From Pacificimonas sp963710205 (GTDB taxonomy: Bacteria; Pseudomonadota; Alphaproteobacteria; Sphingomonadales; Sphingomonadaceae), in the NCBI GenBank assembly GCA_963710205.1, contig CAVPZG010000004.1:434001-498000 (forward strand): a DNA stretch of 64,000 nt. The letters are read 5' to 3'. Each line of letters begins with the position of its first letter. Positions within the stretch are counted from its first letter, which is position 1. The translations under genes and the position numbers were made by a program. The notes under the pieces are model-generated. The model did no database searches. It saw only the letters and a list, made by a program, of their open reading frames with translations, and had not been told where the DNA came from. Shown here one piece after another: positions 53,131 through 62,875 of this stretch.

Positions 53131-54545
53131 TGCGGCTGGGGGCACTGACCGGAACCAGTGACGATGCGCGCGTAACGGGCTTTTCCATCGACAATCGCAA
53201 GGTGGCGAAGGGCGCTGTCTTCGGGGCCTTCCAGGGCGCGCGCTTCAATGGTGAGGATTTCATCGCCGATGCCATCGCCAAGGGCGCGGTCGCCATCGTC
53301 GCGCGCCCGGAAGCTGCGGTCAGCGGCGCCGTCCATATCGCCGCGGAGGAGCCGCGCCGGCGTTTCGCGGAACTGGCGGCGCGCTTCTACGGCCCCTATC
53401 CTGAAACGACCGTGGCGATCACGGGAACGAACGGCAAGACGTCGACGGCGGAACTGACGCGGCAGCTCTGGCGCTTTGCCGGACATCCAGCAGCCAGTAT
53501 CGGCACGCTGGGCGTGACAACGGAGCATGGGCAGGTCTCGACAGGCCTGACGACGCCCGACATCGTGACATTCCTGTCCAACATGGCCGGGCTGGAGCGC
53601 GAGGGCATCACGCATGCCAGCTTTGAAGCGTCAAGCCACGGGCTGGCGCAGTACCGGACCGAGGGCCTGCCCGTGCGCGCGGCCGCGTTCACGAACCTGA
53701 GCCGCGATCACCTGGACTATCATGGCACGATGGAGGCCTATCTGGCTGCGAAGATGCGGCTGTTCACCGAAGTTGTCGATGAGGACGGCGCGGTCGTCGT
53801 GTGGGCGGACGATTCCGTGTCCGCCGACGTAATCGCGGCCGTTCGGGCGCGGGGTGTGCGACTTCTGACGGTTGGACGCGGCGGCGCGACCTTGCGGCTG
53901 GTCAAGCAGACGCCGACGCATCTTGGCCAAACTCTGGAGGTCGAGGCGGAGGACGCCCTGCATATCGTGAAGCTGCCGCTGATTGGTGCCTATCAGGCGG
54001 CGAACGCGCTGGTTGCGGCGGGACTGGTGATCGCAACGGGCGGAGACGTGAAGGTGACGCTTGGCAATCTGCAGCGCATGGTTCCCGTGCGCGGACGGCT
54101 TGAGCGCGTGGCCCTGTCGAAAAGAGGTGCCCCAATCTATGTCGATTATGCCCATACGCCCGATGCCATCGCGGCTGCGTGCGATGCGCTTCGTCCGCAT
54201 ACGAAGGCTCAGTTGCACCTGGTCTTCGGCGCCGGCGGCGACCGCGACCAGGGGAAGCGCGGGCCGATGGGTGCCATCGCCTCGGAAAAGGCGGACGCGC
54301 TTTATGTCACGGACGATAATCCCCGCAGTGAAGATCCGGCGCCGATACGCGCCGCCATCCTGGCCGAAGCGAAAGGCGCTCAGGAGATTGGTGATCGGCG
54401 TGAGGCCATTCGCGCCGCCATCGAAGCGGCGGGGCCGGACGATGTTGTGCTGATCGCCGGCAAAGGGCACGAGCAGGGGCAGATTGTCGGTGAGAACGTG
54501 CTGCCCTTTGACGATGTCGCGGTCGCGCGTGAGGTTGCGGCGTGA
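53130..54545 (+). CDS. murE: UDP-N-acetylmuramoyl-tripeptide synthetase MurE
   Basis: This 471 aa Mur ligase adds the third peptide residue. The ATP loop is GTNGKTST (Lys103), and LSRDHLDYHGTME lies near 190. The DDNPRSEDP motif (about 394-402) is the DNPR signature that selects meso-diaminopimelate. The open frame extends upstream, but the ATG at 53130 overlaps the ftsI stop and gives the usual length. Confidence 0.97.
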   Translation: MRLGALTGTSDDARVTGFSIDNRKVAKGAVFGAFQGARFNGEDFIADAIAKGAVAIVARPEAAVSGAVHIAAEEPRRRFAELAARFYGPYPETTVAITGTNGKTSTAELTRQLWRFAGHPAASIGTLGVTTEHGQVSTGLTTPDIVTFLSNMAGLEREGITHASFEASSHGLAQYRTEGLPVRAAAFTNLSRDHLDYHGTMEAYLAAKMRLFTEVVDEDGAVVVWADDSVSADVIAAVRARGVRLLTVGRGGATLRLVKQTPTHLGQTLEVEAEDALHIVKLPLIGAYQAANALVAAGLVIATGGDVKVTLGNLQRMVPVRGRLERVALSKRGAPIYVDYAHTPDAIAAACDALRPHTKAQLHLVFGAGGDRDQGKRGPMGAIASEKADALYVTDDNPRSEDPAPIRAAILAEAKGAQEIGDRREAIRAAIEAAGPDDVVLIAGKGHEQGQIVGENVLPFDDVAVAREVAA

Positions 54546-55906
54546 GTGCGCTCTGGACAGCAGATGAGATTGCCGCCGCCGTCGGCGGCGTCAAGCGCGG
54601 CGACTTTACCGCCGACGCCGTGACGTTCGACAGCCGCGAAGTCATTGGCGGCGAACTGTTTGTGGCGATGAAGGGCGAGGCGACGGACGGGCACAGGTTT
54701 ATCGAGGCCGCGATGCAGCGCGGTGCGGCGGGCTGCCTGGTGTCGGAACCCGTGACAGCGCCGCACGTGCTGGTGGATGACGGGCTGCGGGCACTTGAAG
54801 CGCTTGCGGTCGCGGCGCGGCGCCGAACGGACGCGGCCATCATCGGCGTCACGGGCAGCGTCGGGAAAACAGGCGTCAAGGAAGCGCTGCGACTGGCCCT
54901 GTCTGAAATCGAGCCGGAAGCGACGCATGCGTCGGTCAAAAGCTATAATAACCACACGGGTGTGCCGCTGAGCCTGGCGCGGATGCCGCGCGATTCCCGC
55001 TTCGGCGTGTTCGAGATGGGTATGAACCACGCGGGCGAACTGTCGGCGCTGACGCGCATGGTGCGGCCCCATGTGGCGGTCATAACGGCGATTGCGTCCG
55101 CCCACCGGGAATTTTTCGACAGCGAAGAAGGAATTGCCGACGCCAAGGGCGAAATCTTCGAAGGGCTGGAGCCTGACGGTGTCGCCATCCTGCCCTTTGA
55201 CAGCCGGCATTACCGGCGGCTGCGGGCAAAGGCCGAGATACATGCGGCGAGTATCATGACCTTTGGCCTGAAGCCGGGAGCGGACGTGCGCGTGATGCGC
55301 TCGGCGGATGTGGGTGACGGAACGGTCATCATCGCCGATGTCATGGGCGAGCATGTCGGTTTCACGCTGCGGCAGCCGGGCCTCCACTGGCAGGCCAATG
55401 CCATGGCCGTCCTGGCGGCCGTCAAGGCGGCGAGGGGCGATCTGGCGGCGGCGGCGCTGGGCATCGCGCAGATGCGCGGCCAGCCCGGGCGCGGCGCGCA
55501 GCACGTGGTGGACTGGCAGGGCGGCAAGGTCCGCGTGCTGGACGAAAGCTATAATGCCAACGATGCCTCGATGCGCGCAAGTCTTGCGGTGCTCAGGGAC
55601 GCACCCACCGAAGGCCGGCGGATTGCCATATTGGGCGCGATTGGAGAGCTTGGCGACGAATCCCGCGCCATTCATGCGGGACTGGCCGATGCGGTCCTCG
55701 ATTCCGGTGCCGATCCCGTCCTGCTGATCGGTGAGCCGATGCGGCCACTTGCCGAGGCGACGGGGGCAACGCTAATTGCCGATGCCGGCGGCGCAGAAGA
55801 CTGGTTGCATGGCACGCTGAAGGCTGGTGATACGGTTCTGGTCAAAGGGTCGAACTATCATGGATTGTCCCGGCTGATCTCCGCAATCACAGAAAGCGCT
55901 TCCTGA
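54542..55906 (+). CDS. murF: UDP-N-acetylmuramoyl-tripeptide--D-alanyl-D-alanine ligase MurF
   Basis: This 454 aa Mur ligase joins D-Ala-D-Ala to the tripeptide. The ATP loop is GVTGSVGKTGVKEAL (about 101-115), and the family marks KSYNNHTGVPLSLARMP and FEMGMNHAGEL follow. GTG start overlaps the murE stop (GTGA). The stop shares a base with mraY (TGATG). Confidence 0.97.
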   Translation: MSALWTADEIAAAVGGVKRGDFTADAVTFDSREVIGGELFVAMKGEATDGHRFIEAAMQRGAAGCLVSEPVTAPHVLVDDGLRALEALAVAARRRTDAAIIGVTGSVGKTGVKEALRLALSEIEPEATHASVKSYNNHTGVPLSLARMPRDSRFGVFEMGMNHAGELSALTRMVRPHVAVITAIASAHREFFDSEEGIADAKGEIFEGLEPDGVAILPFDSRHYRRLRAKAEIHAASIMTFGLKPGADVRVMRSADVGDGTVIIADVMGEHVGFTLRQPGLHWQANAMAVLAAVKAARGDLAAAALGIAQMRGQPGRGAQHVVDWQGGKVRVLDESYNANDASMRASLAVLRDAPTEGRRIAILGAIGELGDESRAIHAGLADAVLDSGADPVLLIGEPMRPLAEATGATLIADAGGAEDWLHGTLKAGDTVLVKGSNYHGLSRLISAITESAS

Positions 55907-56976
55907 TGTTCTACCATATTGCGGATGCCTTTCAGTTCGAGGGTGTCTGGAACCTGTTCCGCTACATCACCTTCCGGTCCGGCGCGGCCGTGATGACGGC
56001 GCTTGCCATCGGTCTGATCATCGGACCGCGCATGATCGCCTGGCTGGCGTCGAAACAGGGAAAGGGGCAGCCGATCCGCGAGGATGGCCCCGCTTCCCAC
56101 CTGATCACCAAGCGCGGCACGCCGACGATGGGCGGCCTGATGATCCTGATCGCGCTGACGGTGTCGACGCTGTTGTGGGCGCGGTTCGACAGCCTGTTCG
56201 TCTGGACGTGCCTGTTTGTCACGCTGGGCTTCGCGCTGATCGGGTTTTCCGACGATTACAGCAAGGTATCGAAGGGCAACCACAAAGGCGTGTCCGGGAG
56301 AGTGCGCCTGCTGCTGGAGTTCATCGTCGCCGGTGCGGCCTGCTGGATGATCGCCGACAAGACGGACACGACGCTTTACCTGCCCTTTTTCTCCTTCGGC
56401 CTGGAGATGGGCCCATTCTACATCTTGTTCGCCGCCTTCATCGTGACGGGATTCGGCAATGCCGTGAACCTAACCGACGGGCTGGACGGGCTGGCGACGA
56501 TGCCGGTCATCATCGCCGTCCTGACCTTCGCACTGATCGCCTATCTGGTCGGGAACGCCCGGTTTTCGGATTATCTCGGCATACTTTACGTCGAGGATGC
56601 GGGCGAACTGGTGGTGTTCTGCATGGCTATCATCGGCGCCTGTCTGGCGTTTTTGTGGTATAACGCGCCGCCCGCGGCAGTCTTCATGGGCGACACGGGC
56701 TCGCTGGCACTGGGGGGAGCGCTTGGTTCGGTCGCGGTTGTCACCAATCACGAGCTGGTGCTGGTGCTGGTCGGCGGCCTGTTCGTCCTGGAAACCGTCA
56801 GCGTCATCGTGCAGGTGGCAAGCTTCAAGCTGACCGGCAAGCGCGTCTTTCGCATGGCCCCCATCCATCACCATTTCGAGCATATGGGCTGGGCGGAATC
56901 GACCGTCGTCATCCGCTTCTGGATCGTATCTATCGTGCTGGCGCTGGCAGGCCTTGCCACGCTGAAGCTGCGGTGA
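55906..56976 (+). CDS. mraY: Phospho-N-acetylmuramoyl-pentapeptide transferase MraY
   Basis: This 356 aa membrane enzyme makes lipid I on the inner face of the membrane. Ten helices are expected. Motifs are KRGTPTMGG (about 65-73), DDYSKV, NLTDGLDGLA (aspartates, about 188-197) and APIHHHFEHMGW near the end. All the conserved acidic and histidine residues can be seen. The stop overlaps the murD start (GTGA). Confidence 0.97.
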   Translation: MFYHIADAFQFEGVWNLFRYITFRSGAAVMTALAIGLIIGPRMIAWLASKQGKGQPIREDGPASHLITKRGTPTMGGLMILIALTVSTLLWARFDSLFVWTCLFVTLGFALIGFSDDYSKVSKGNHKGVSGRVRLLLEFIVAGAACWMIADKTDTTLYLPFFSFGLEMGPFYILFAAFIVTGFGNAVNLTDGLDGLATMPVIIAVLTFALIAYLVGNARFSDYLGILYVEDAGELVVFCMAIIGACLAFLWYNAPPAAVFMGDTGSLALGGALGSVAVVTNHELVLVLVGGLFVLETVSVIVQVASFKLTGKRVFRMAPIHHHFEHMGWAESTVVIRFWIVSIVLALAGLATLKLR

Positions 56977-58260
56977 TCACGGCTCCCGTCTTCAAGGGTA
57001 GGGCCTATCACGTACTGGGCCTTGCGCGGAGCGGCATGAGCGTCGTCACCGCGCTGGTCGCATCCGGTGCGAATGTTGTCGCCTGGGATGACAAGGAGGA
57101 GGCGCGGGCCGCGCTGCCTGCCAGTGTCTCCCGCCATCGATCCGATGGAGGCCGACCTTGGCGCGTTCGATGCGCTCGTGGTGTCCCCCGGCGTGCCCCT
57201 CAATGCCCATCCGCTGGCAAAGCGCGCGGCGGCGGCGGGGACGCCTGTCATCGGGGATATCGAACTGTTCGCGCAGGCCCGCGCCAGCCTGCCGCCGCAC
57301 AGGGTTGTCGGCATTACCGGCACGAACGGCAAATCGACGACGACGGCGCTGATCCATCATGTCCTGAAAGAAGCAGGCGTCCGGACGACGATGGGCGGCA
57401 ATATCGGCCTGCCGATCCTGTCGCAGGATCCTCTGCCGGAAGGCGGTGTCTATGTGCTGGAGCTGTCGAGTTACCAGATCGACCTGACAAGAAGTCTCGC
57501 CTGCGATATCGCGCTGCTTCTTAATATCTCGCCGGATCATCTGGACCGCTATGATGGCAGCGTCGATAAATATGCAGCGTCAAAGGCGCGCCTGTTCGAG
57601 ATGCAGACTACCCGTCAGATTGCCGTCTTCGGTAGCACCGATCCCCACACGGCGCGGGTTGCGGAGCGGCATGAGGCGCGCAGCGCCGCGGTCACAGACG
57701 ATCTTCTTGGGGGGCAGTCAGACTGGCCCGCCCTTTCCGGGCCGCACAATCGTGCCAATTCGGCAGCGGCGATCGCCGCCCTGAGGGCGCTGGATGTCAG
57801 TGACGCGGATATCGTCTCCGGATTCCAGACTTTTTCCGGCCTGCCGCACCGCATGGAACGGCTCGGCACGCGCCGCGGCATCGCCTATATAAACGATTCC
57901 AAGGCAACGAATGCCGAAAGCGCAGCGCCTGCGCTCGCGGCGTTCGAGCGCGTGCACTGGATCGCGGGCGGCCTGGCTAAGGGCGCGGAGCTGGATGCCT
58001 GTGAACCCTATTTTGGTCATGTCGCGGCGGTTTACCTGATTGGCGACGCCGCGCCTGTCTTCGCTGATGTGCTGGAGGGTAAGGTGCCGCTGATCGTGCA
58101 GTCGGGTACGCTGGAAAATGCCGTTGAAGCGGCCGCGGCGCGGGCGGGGGAGGGCGACACCGTCCTTTTGTCCCCCGCCTGCGCGTCCTTCGACCAGTTT
58201 CGGGATTTCGAGGATCGCGGCGCGCAGTTCCGGGCGCTGGTCGAGGGATTGCCCGCATGA
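56973..58260 (+). pseudogene. murD: UDP-N-acetylmuramoylalanine--D-glutamate ligase MurD, split by one base
   Basis: The first 50 codons (GTG start, HVLGLARSGMSVVTALVASG) are in one frame. From about 57130 the match continues in the next frame (IDPMEADLGAFDALVVSPGV) through the ATP loop GITGTNGKSTTTA to the end. A run of CCC at 57130-57132 following TCT reads correctly with one C fewer, giving 428 residues, a normal length. Every conserved motif is present. Since murD is single-copy and essential, a sequence error is far more likely than loss. Confidence 0.9.
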
Positions 58261-59423
58261 CCATGTTCGGACGCGGAGACCGCAGCATCTGGGGACGCTG
58301 GTATTCCACGATCGACCGGCCGCTTCTTGGCATGATCCTGGTCCTGATCGGCTTTGGCCTGATCGCCGTCGCCGCGGCGTCGCCCGCGGCATCGGCGCGG
58401 CTGTCAGGCGCTGATTACAAGGTGGGCGATCTGTTCTTTCTGAAACGGCAGATCATGTGGGTCATGATCGGTCTGCCGGTTCTGATCGGCACCTCCATGC
58501 TACCCAAGACATGGACGAAACGGCTGGCCATTGCGGGCACGATTGGCGGGATCGTGGCGCTGGCGCTCCTTCCCGTCATGGGCGTCGAGCGCAACGGTGC
58601 GGTTCGCTGGCTTGAATTTGGCGGTGTCGGATTTCAGCCATCCGAATTTCTGAAGCCGATGTTTGTCGTAACAAGCGCCTGGATACTGGCACTGAGGTTC
58701 GACGATCCCGATGTCCCCGCAATCCCCGCGTCGGGACTGCTGTTCGCGCTGATTGCCGGGCTGCTCGTCATTCAGCCCGATTACGGCCAGACGGTGCTGA
58801 TCGCGGCCATCTGGCTGGCGCAGGCGTTCGTCGCGGGGCTGAGCATGTTCGTCGTCGGCGCGATTGCGGGCGTCTGCCTGATCGGCCTGGCCGTCGCCTA
58901 TCTGTTCGTACCGCACGTCACCAGCCGCATCGACCGGTTCTTTACCGGCGAGGGTGACAATTATCAGGTAGAGAAGGCGCTCGACGCGCTGCGTTCAGGC
59001 GGGCTGTTCGGAACGGGACCGGGTGAGGGGCAGGCGAAGTTCAGCCTGCCGGAACCGCACACGGATTATATCTTTGCCGTCATTGGGGAGGAATTCGGCG
59101 TCATCGCCTGCATGGCCATCGCCGTGCTGTTCCTGGCGATCGTCGTGCGGGTCGTCGTGCAGCTGTTCGACGAGGATGACCCCTTCGTCACGCTCGCAGC
59201 GTCGGGCCTTGTCTGCCAGCTGGCGCTGCAGGCCTATATCAACATGGCGGTCTCGATGAACCTGCTTCCGTCCAAGGGCATGACGCTGCCCTTTGTCAGT
59301 CATGGCGGATCAAGCTTTATCGCGCTGGCCCTGGGAACGGGGATGCTGCTGTCGCTGACGCGGCGGAACCGGTTCATGCGGGCAGGGCTTGGCCAGCCGC
59401 TCGCGAAGGCGCAGGCGGCATGA
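58257..59423 (+). CDS. ftsW: Lipid II polymerase/cell division protein FtsW
   Basis: This 388 aa SEDS protein has about ten membrane helices. Marks are GAVRWLEFGGVGFQPSEFLK, QPDYGQTVLIAAIW and the late PFVSHGGSS. It polymerises septal glycan together with FtsI. The start overlaps the murD stop by four bases and the end overlaps murG (ATGA). Length is normal. Confidence 0.96.
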   Translation: MTMFGRGDRSIWGRWYSTIDRPLLGMILVLIGFGLIAVAAASPAASARLSGADYKVGDLFFLKRQIMWVMIGLPVLIGTSMLPKTWTKRLAIAGTIGGIVALALLPVMGVERNGAVRWLEFGGVGFQPSEFLKPMFVVTSAWILALRFDDPDVPAIPASGLLFALIAGLLVIQPDYGQTVLIAAIWLAQAFVAGLSMFVVGAIAGVCLIGLAVAYLFVPHVTSRIDRFFTGEGDNYQVEKALDALRSGGLFGTGPGEGQAKFSLPEPHTDYIFAVIGEEFGVIACMAIAVLFLAIVVRVVVQLFDEDDPFVTLAASGLVCQLALQAYINMAVSMNLLPSKGMTLPFVSHGGSSFIALALGTGMLLSLTRRNRFMRAGLGQPLAKAQAA

Positions 59424-60538
59424 ACCGGCATTTCCTGATCGCTGCGGGCGGCACGGGGGGGCATATGGTTCCCGCCTACGCCGTGGCCTACGAGCTGGAG
59501 CGGCGCGGGCATAGCACCAGCCTGATCACCGACGCCCGCGGCGCGAAAATTCCGGGACTGTTCGAAGAGCATGGCCGGCATGTCATTCAGGCGGCGACCA
59601 TTGGACGGAACCCGCTGAAATGGCCGGGGGCGATGTGGAAAATCGCCAAGGGCCGCGCGCAGGCGGCAGAAATCATCGCGCGGGAGAACCCCGCCGCCGT
59701 CATCGGTTTTGGCGGCTATCCCGTGCTGCCTGCCATGCTGTCGGCGGTGAAGGCCGGCGTGCCAACGCTGATCCATGAACAAAATGCCGTGCTGGGCCGG
59801 GTAAACCGCATGCTGCAGGGCCGCGTCGATGCCATTGCGACCAGCTTTGCCGATACGCGGCAGTTGACGCAGCAGGCGAAGGCCACGCTGACCGGCAACC
59901 CGGTCCGCGCCGACGTCGCGGCGCTGGCGGACACGCCCTATCCCCATTTCGACGAGATCGTGCCGTTCCGTATTCTCGTCCTCGGCGGATCGCTGGGCGC
60001 GACGGTGCTCTCGGATATCGTTCCCAAGGGGCTGGCCGCCCTGCCGACGCCGCTACGCCAGCGTCTGCAGGTGATGCAGCAGGCGCGCGAGGAGGATATC
60101 GCCGATGTCGCCGCGTCCTATCGCGCTTCAGGTATTCCGGCGGAGCTATGCACCTATATGGACGATGTGCCGGCCGCACTGGCGCGAACGCACCTGTTCA
60201 TCGGGCGGGCGGGCGCGTCGACCATAGCTGAACTGACGGCGGCGGGGCGGCCCGCGATCCTGGTGCCGCTGCCCATCGCCACCGATGACCATCAGGCCGT
60301 CAACACGCTGGAGATGGCGGCGGCAGGCGGCGCGGTCATGCTGCGTCAGCCGCAATTCACACCGGAAGCGCTGTCAGCGCAGATCGCGGCGATGGTCGCG
60401 CAGCCCGGATCGCTGGGCAACGCGGCGGCGCGGGCAAAAGGCCTTGGCAGGCCGGATGCGGCCGCGCGCGTGGCAGACCTTGCCGAGGGCCTTGGCATGG
60501 CTAGGAAGCGCTCCCAGAGCGAAATGGAGAGCGTATGA
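59420..60538 (+). CDS. murG: UDP-N-acetylglucosamine transferase MurG
   Basis: This 372 aa glycosyltransferase (GT28) makes lipid II. The glycine loop AAGGTGGHMVPA is at about 8-19, with VIGFGGYPVLP (about 94-104), HEQNAVLGRVN and FIGRAGASTIAELTAAG later. It associates with the membrane surface. It overlaps ftsW and murC by four bases each. Confidence 0.97.
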   Translation: MNRHFLIAAGGTGGHMVPAYAVAYELERRGHSTSLITDARGAKIPGLFEEHGRHVIQAATIGRNPLKWPGAMWKIAKGRAQAAEIIARENPAAVIGFGGYPVLPAMLSAVKAGVPTLIHEQNAVLGRVNRMLQGRVDAIATSFADTRQLTQQAKATLTGNPVRADVAALADTPYPHFDEIVPFRILVLGGSLGATVLSDIVPKGLAALPTPLRQRLQVMQQAREEDIADVAASYRASGIPAELCTYMDDVPAALARTHLFIGRAGASTIAELTAAGRPAILVPLPIATDDHQAVNTLEMAAAGGAVMLRQPQFTPEALSAQIAAMVAQPGSLGNAAARAKGLGRPDAAARVADLAEGLGMARKRSQSEMESV

Positions 60539-61980
60539 CGGACAAGTTTGAAGAGAAAAGGGGCGCGGCCCGTTTTTCAAAGGCGCTGGGGACGATTCAC
60601 TTCGTCGGCATTGGCGGCATCGGCATGTCCGGCATCGCCGAAGTCATGAACAACCTTGGCTATACCGTGCAGGGCAGCGACATCGCTGAAGGTCCAAAGG
60701 TCGAGGCGCTGCGCGATCTGGGCCTTACCGTTCATATCGGGCACAAGGCGGAGAATGTGGACGGCGTGTCGGTCGTCGTCGTCTCGACCGCGATCAAACG
60801 CGGGAACCCGGAGGTCGATGCCGCGCTGGAAAAGCGCATCCCCGTCGTCCGCCGCGCCGAAATGCTGGCCGAGCTGATGCGGCTGAAATCGAACGTCGCT
60901 GTCGCCGGCACGCATGGCAAGACCACGACAACCTCCATGGTGGCGGCGCTGCTCGATTCCGGCGGCATGGACCCGACCGTCATCAACGGCGGCATCATCA
61001 ACGTCTACGGGACGAACGCGCGGCTGGGCACGTCCGACTGGATGGTCGTCGAGGCGGACGAAAGCGACGGGACGTTCCTGCGCCTGCCGCCGACGCTCGC
61101 CATCGTCACCAATATCGATCCCGAACATCTGGATCACTATGGCGATTTCGATGCCATCAAGAAGGCGTTTGTCGATTTCGTCGAGCATGTGCCCTTCTAT
61201 GGCGCGGCGTTTCTCTGCATCGACGACAAGGATGTGCAGGCGATACTGCCGCAGGTGCGCGATCGGCGCGTCGTGCCCTACGGCTTCAGCGCGCAGGCTG
61301 ACATTCGCGGCGACAATGTCCGGCCGGAGCCTGACGGCAACCGTTTCGACGTGGTCCTGCGCGACCGCGAGGGCGGCAAGCGGACCATCGAGAATATCTT
61401 TCTGCCGATGCCGGGGCGGCACAATGTGCAGAACGCGCTAAGCGCCATCGGCGTGGCGCTGGAACTCGGGATCACGGACGAGGCCATCCGCGAGGGCTTT
61501 GCCCGATTTGGCGGGGTCAAACGACGCTTCACGCGCGTCGGCGAAGTCGATGGCGCGATGATCATCGATGATTATGGTCACCATCCCGTCGAGATCAAGG
61601 CCGTGCTGCAGGCGGCGCGCGAGGCCGCGAAGGGGCGCGTCATCGCCGTCTGCCAGCCGCACCGCTATACCCGCCTGCGCGATCATTTCGATGATTTCGC
61701 AACCGCCTTCAACGACGCCGATATCGTCTATGTGACGCCCGTCTATGAAGCGGGCGAAACCCCCATTGACGGGGTCAATTCGGAGGCGCTGGTCGCGAAG
61801 CTGAAAGAGGCGGGGCATCGCCGGGTGGAAATGGTTGCCGATGCGGAGATGCTGGCAAAGGCGCTGGCGAACGTGGTGCGCCAGGATGACCGGGTGATTT
61901 GCCTGGGCGCTGGGGACATCACAAAGTGGGCGGCGGGCCTTGCCGATACCATCCGCCTGGCGCGGGCAGGGACGATCTGA
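60535..61980 (+). CDS. murC: UDP-N-acetylmuramate--L-alanine ligase MurC
   Basis: This 481 aa Mur ligase adds the first amino acid. It has the N-terminal IHFVGIGGIGMSGIA (about 20-34), the ATP loop AGTHGKTTTTS (about 123-133), the mid-domain DEHL-like region and DDYGHHPVEIKAVL near 343-356. Start ATG 60535 overlaps the murG stop. murB follows after three bases. Confidence 0.97.
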   Translation: MTDKFEEKRGAARFSKALGTIHFVGIGGIGMSGIAEVMNNLGYTVQGSDIAEGPKVEALRDLGLTVHIGHKAENVDGVSVVVVSTAIKRGNPEVDAALEKRIPVVRRAEMLAELMRLKSNVAVAGTHGKTTTTSMVAALLDSGGMDPTVINGGIINVYGTNARLGTSDWMVVEADESDGTFLRLPPTLAIVTNIDPEHLDHYGDFDAIKKAFVDFVEHVPFYGAAFLCIDDKDVQAILPQVRDRRVVPYGFSAQADIRGDNVRPEPDGNRFDVVLRDREGGKRTIENIFLPMPGRHNVQNALSAIGVALELGITDEAIREGFARFGGVKRRFTRVGEVDGAMIIDDYGHHPVEIKAVLQAAREAAKGRVIAVCQPHRYTRLRDHFDDFATAFNDADIVYVTPVYEAGETPIDGVNSEALVAKLKEAGHRRVEMVADAEMLAKALANVVRQDDRVICLGAGDITKWAAGLADTIRLARAGTI

Positions 61981-61983
61981 AGG

Positions 61984-62875
61984 ATGGCGACGCTCACTCT
62001 TCCCGATGTGCGCGGCACGGTGGAGCAGAACGCCGACCTGGCGGGCTTCATCTGGTTTCGGACCGGCGGTCCGGCGGACTGGCTGTTCCGGCCCGCAGAT
62101 GTGGACGACCTGTCGGCGTTTCTGCGCGATCTCGATCCTGCCATTCCCGTCCTGCCTGTCGGCGTCGGGTCGAATCTGATTGTCCGGTCGGGCGGTGTGC
62201 CGGGTGTGGTCATCCGCCTCCCCAAGGCCATGGGACGTATCGAGGTCGACGAGCATGCGCGTACGCGCTGGCGGCGCGGCAATGGGGATCAGCGTTGCGT
62301 CCAGCGCGCGCGATGCGGGCGTCGCTGGCCTGGAATTCCTGCGCGGCATACCGGGCACGACGGGGGGCGCGGTGCGCATGAATGCGGGCGCCTATGGCAG
62401 CGAGGTAGCGGACTATCTGGTCGAGGCCGTGATCGTTCGGCGCAGCGGAAAGGTCGAAACACTGTCCGCAGCCGAGCTTGGCTACAGCTATCGCCATTCC
62501 AATCTGAACGAGGGCGATATCGTCGTCGAAGCGCTGTTCGAAGGTCGCCCCGGCGATCCTGCGGCCATCGGCGCGCGCATGGACGAAATCCAGCGGCAGC
62601 GCGAAGCCTCTCAGCCAACGCGGACGCAGACCGGCGGCTCGACCTTTAAAAATCCCGAAGGCGCAAAGGCCTGGCAACTGGTCGATGCAGCGGGATGCCG
62701 GGGGCTGGAAATCGACGGCGCGCAGGTCAGCGAAAAGCACACCAATTTCCTGATCAACACGGGCGAAGCGACAGGCAACGCCATCGAGGCCTTGGGCGAC
62801 GAAGTGCGCGCGCGGGTAAAGGCCCATTCCGGCGTCGAGCTGGAGTGGGAAATCGAACGGGTGGGCAGGCGATGA
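61984..62875 (+). pseudogene. murB: UDP-N-acetylenolpyruvoylglucosamine reductase MurB, split by one base
   Basis: The N-terminal part (WFRTGGPADWLF, GVGSNLIVRSGG) is in the frame of ATG 61984. After about 62255-62265 the match moves to the next frame (GISVASSARDAGVAGLEFL, GIPGTTGGAVRMNAGAYG, then STFKNPEG). One extra base in GCGCGTACGCG accounts for it; removing it gives a 296-residue FAD enzyme of normal length. FAD-binding and catalytic residues are intact in both parts. As murB is essential, this is probably a sequence error. Confidence 0.9.
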
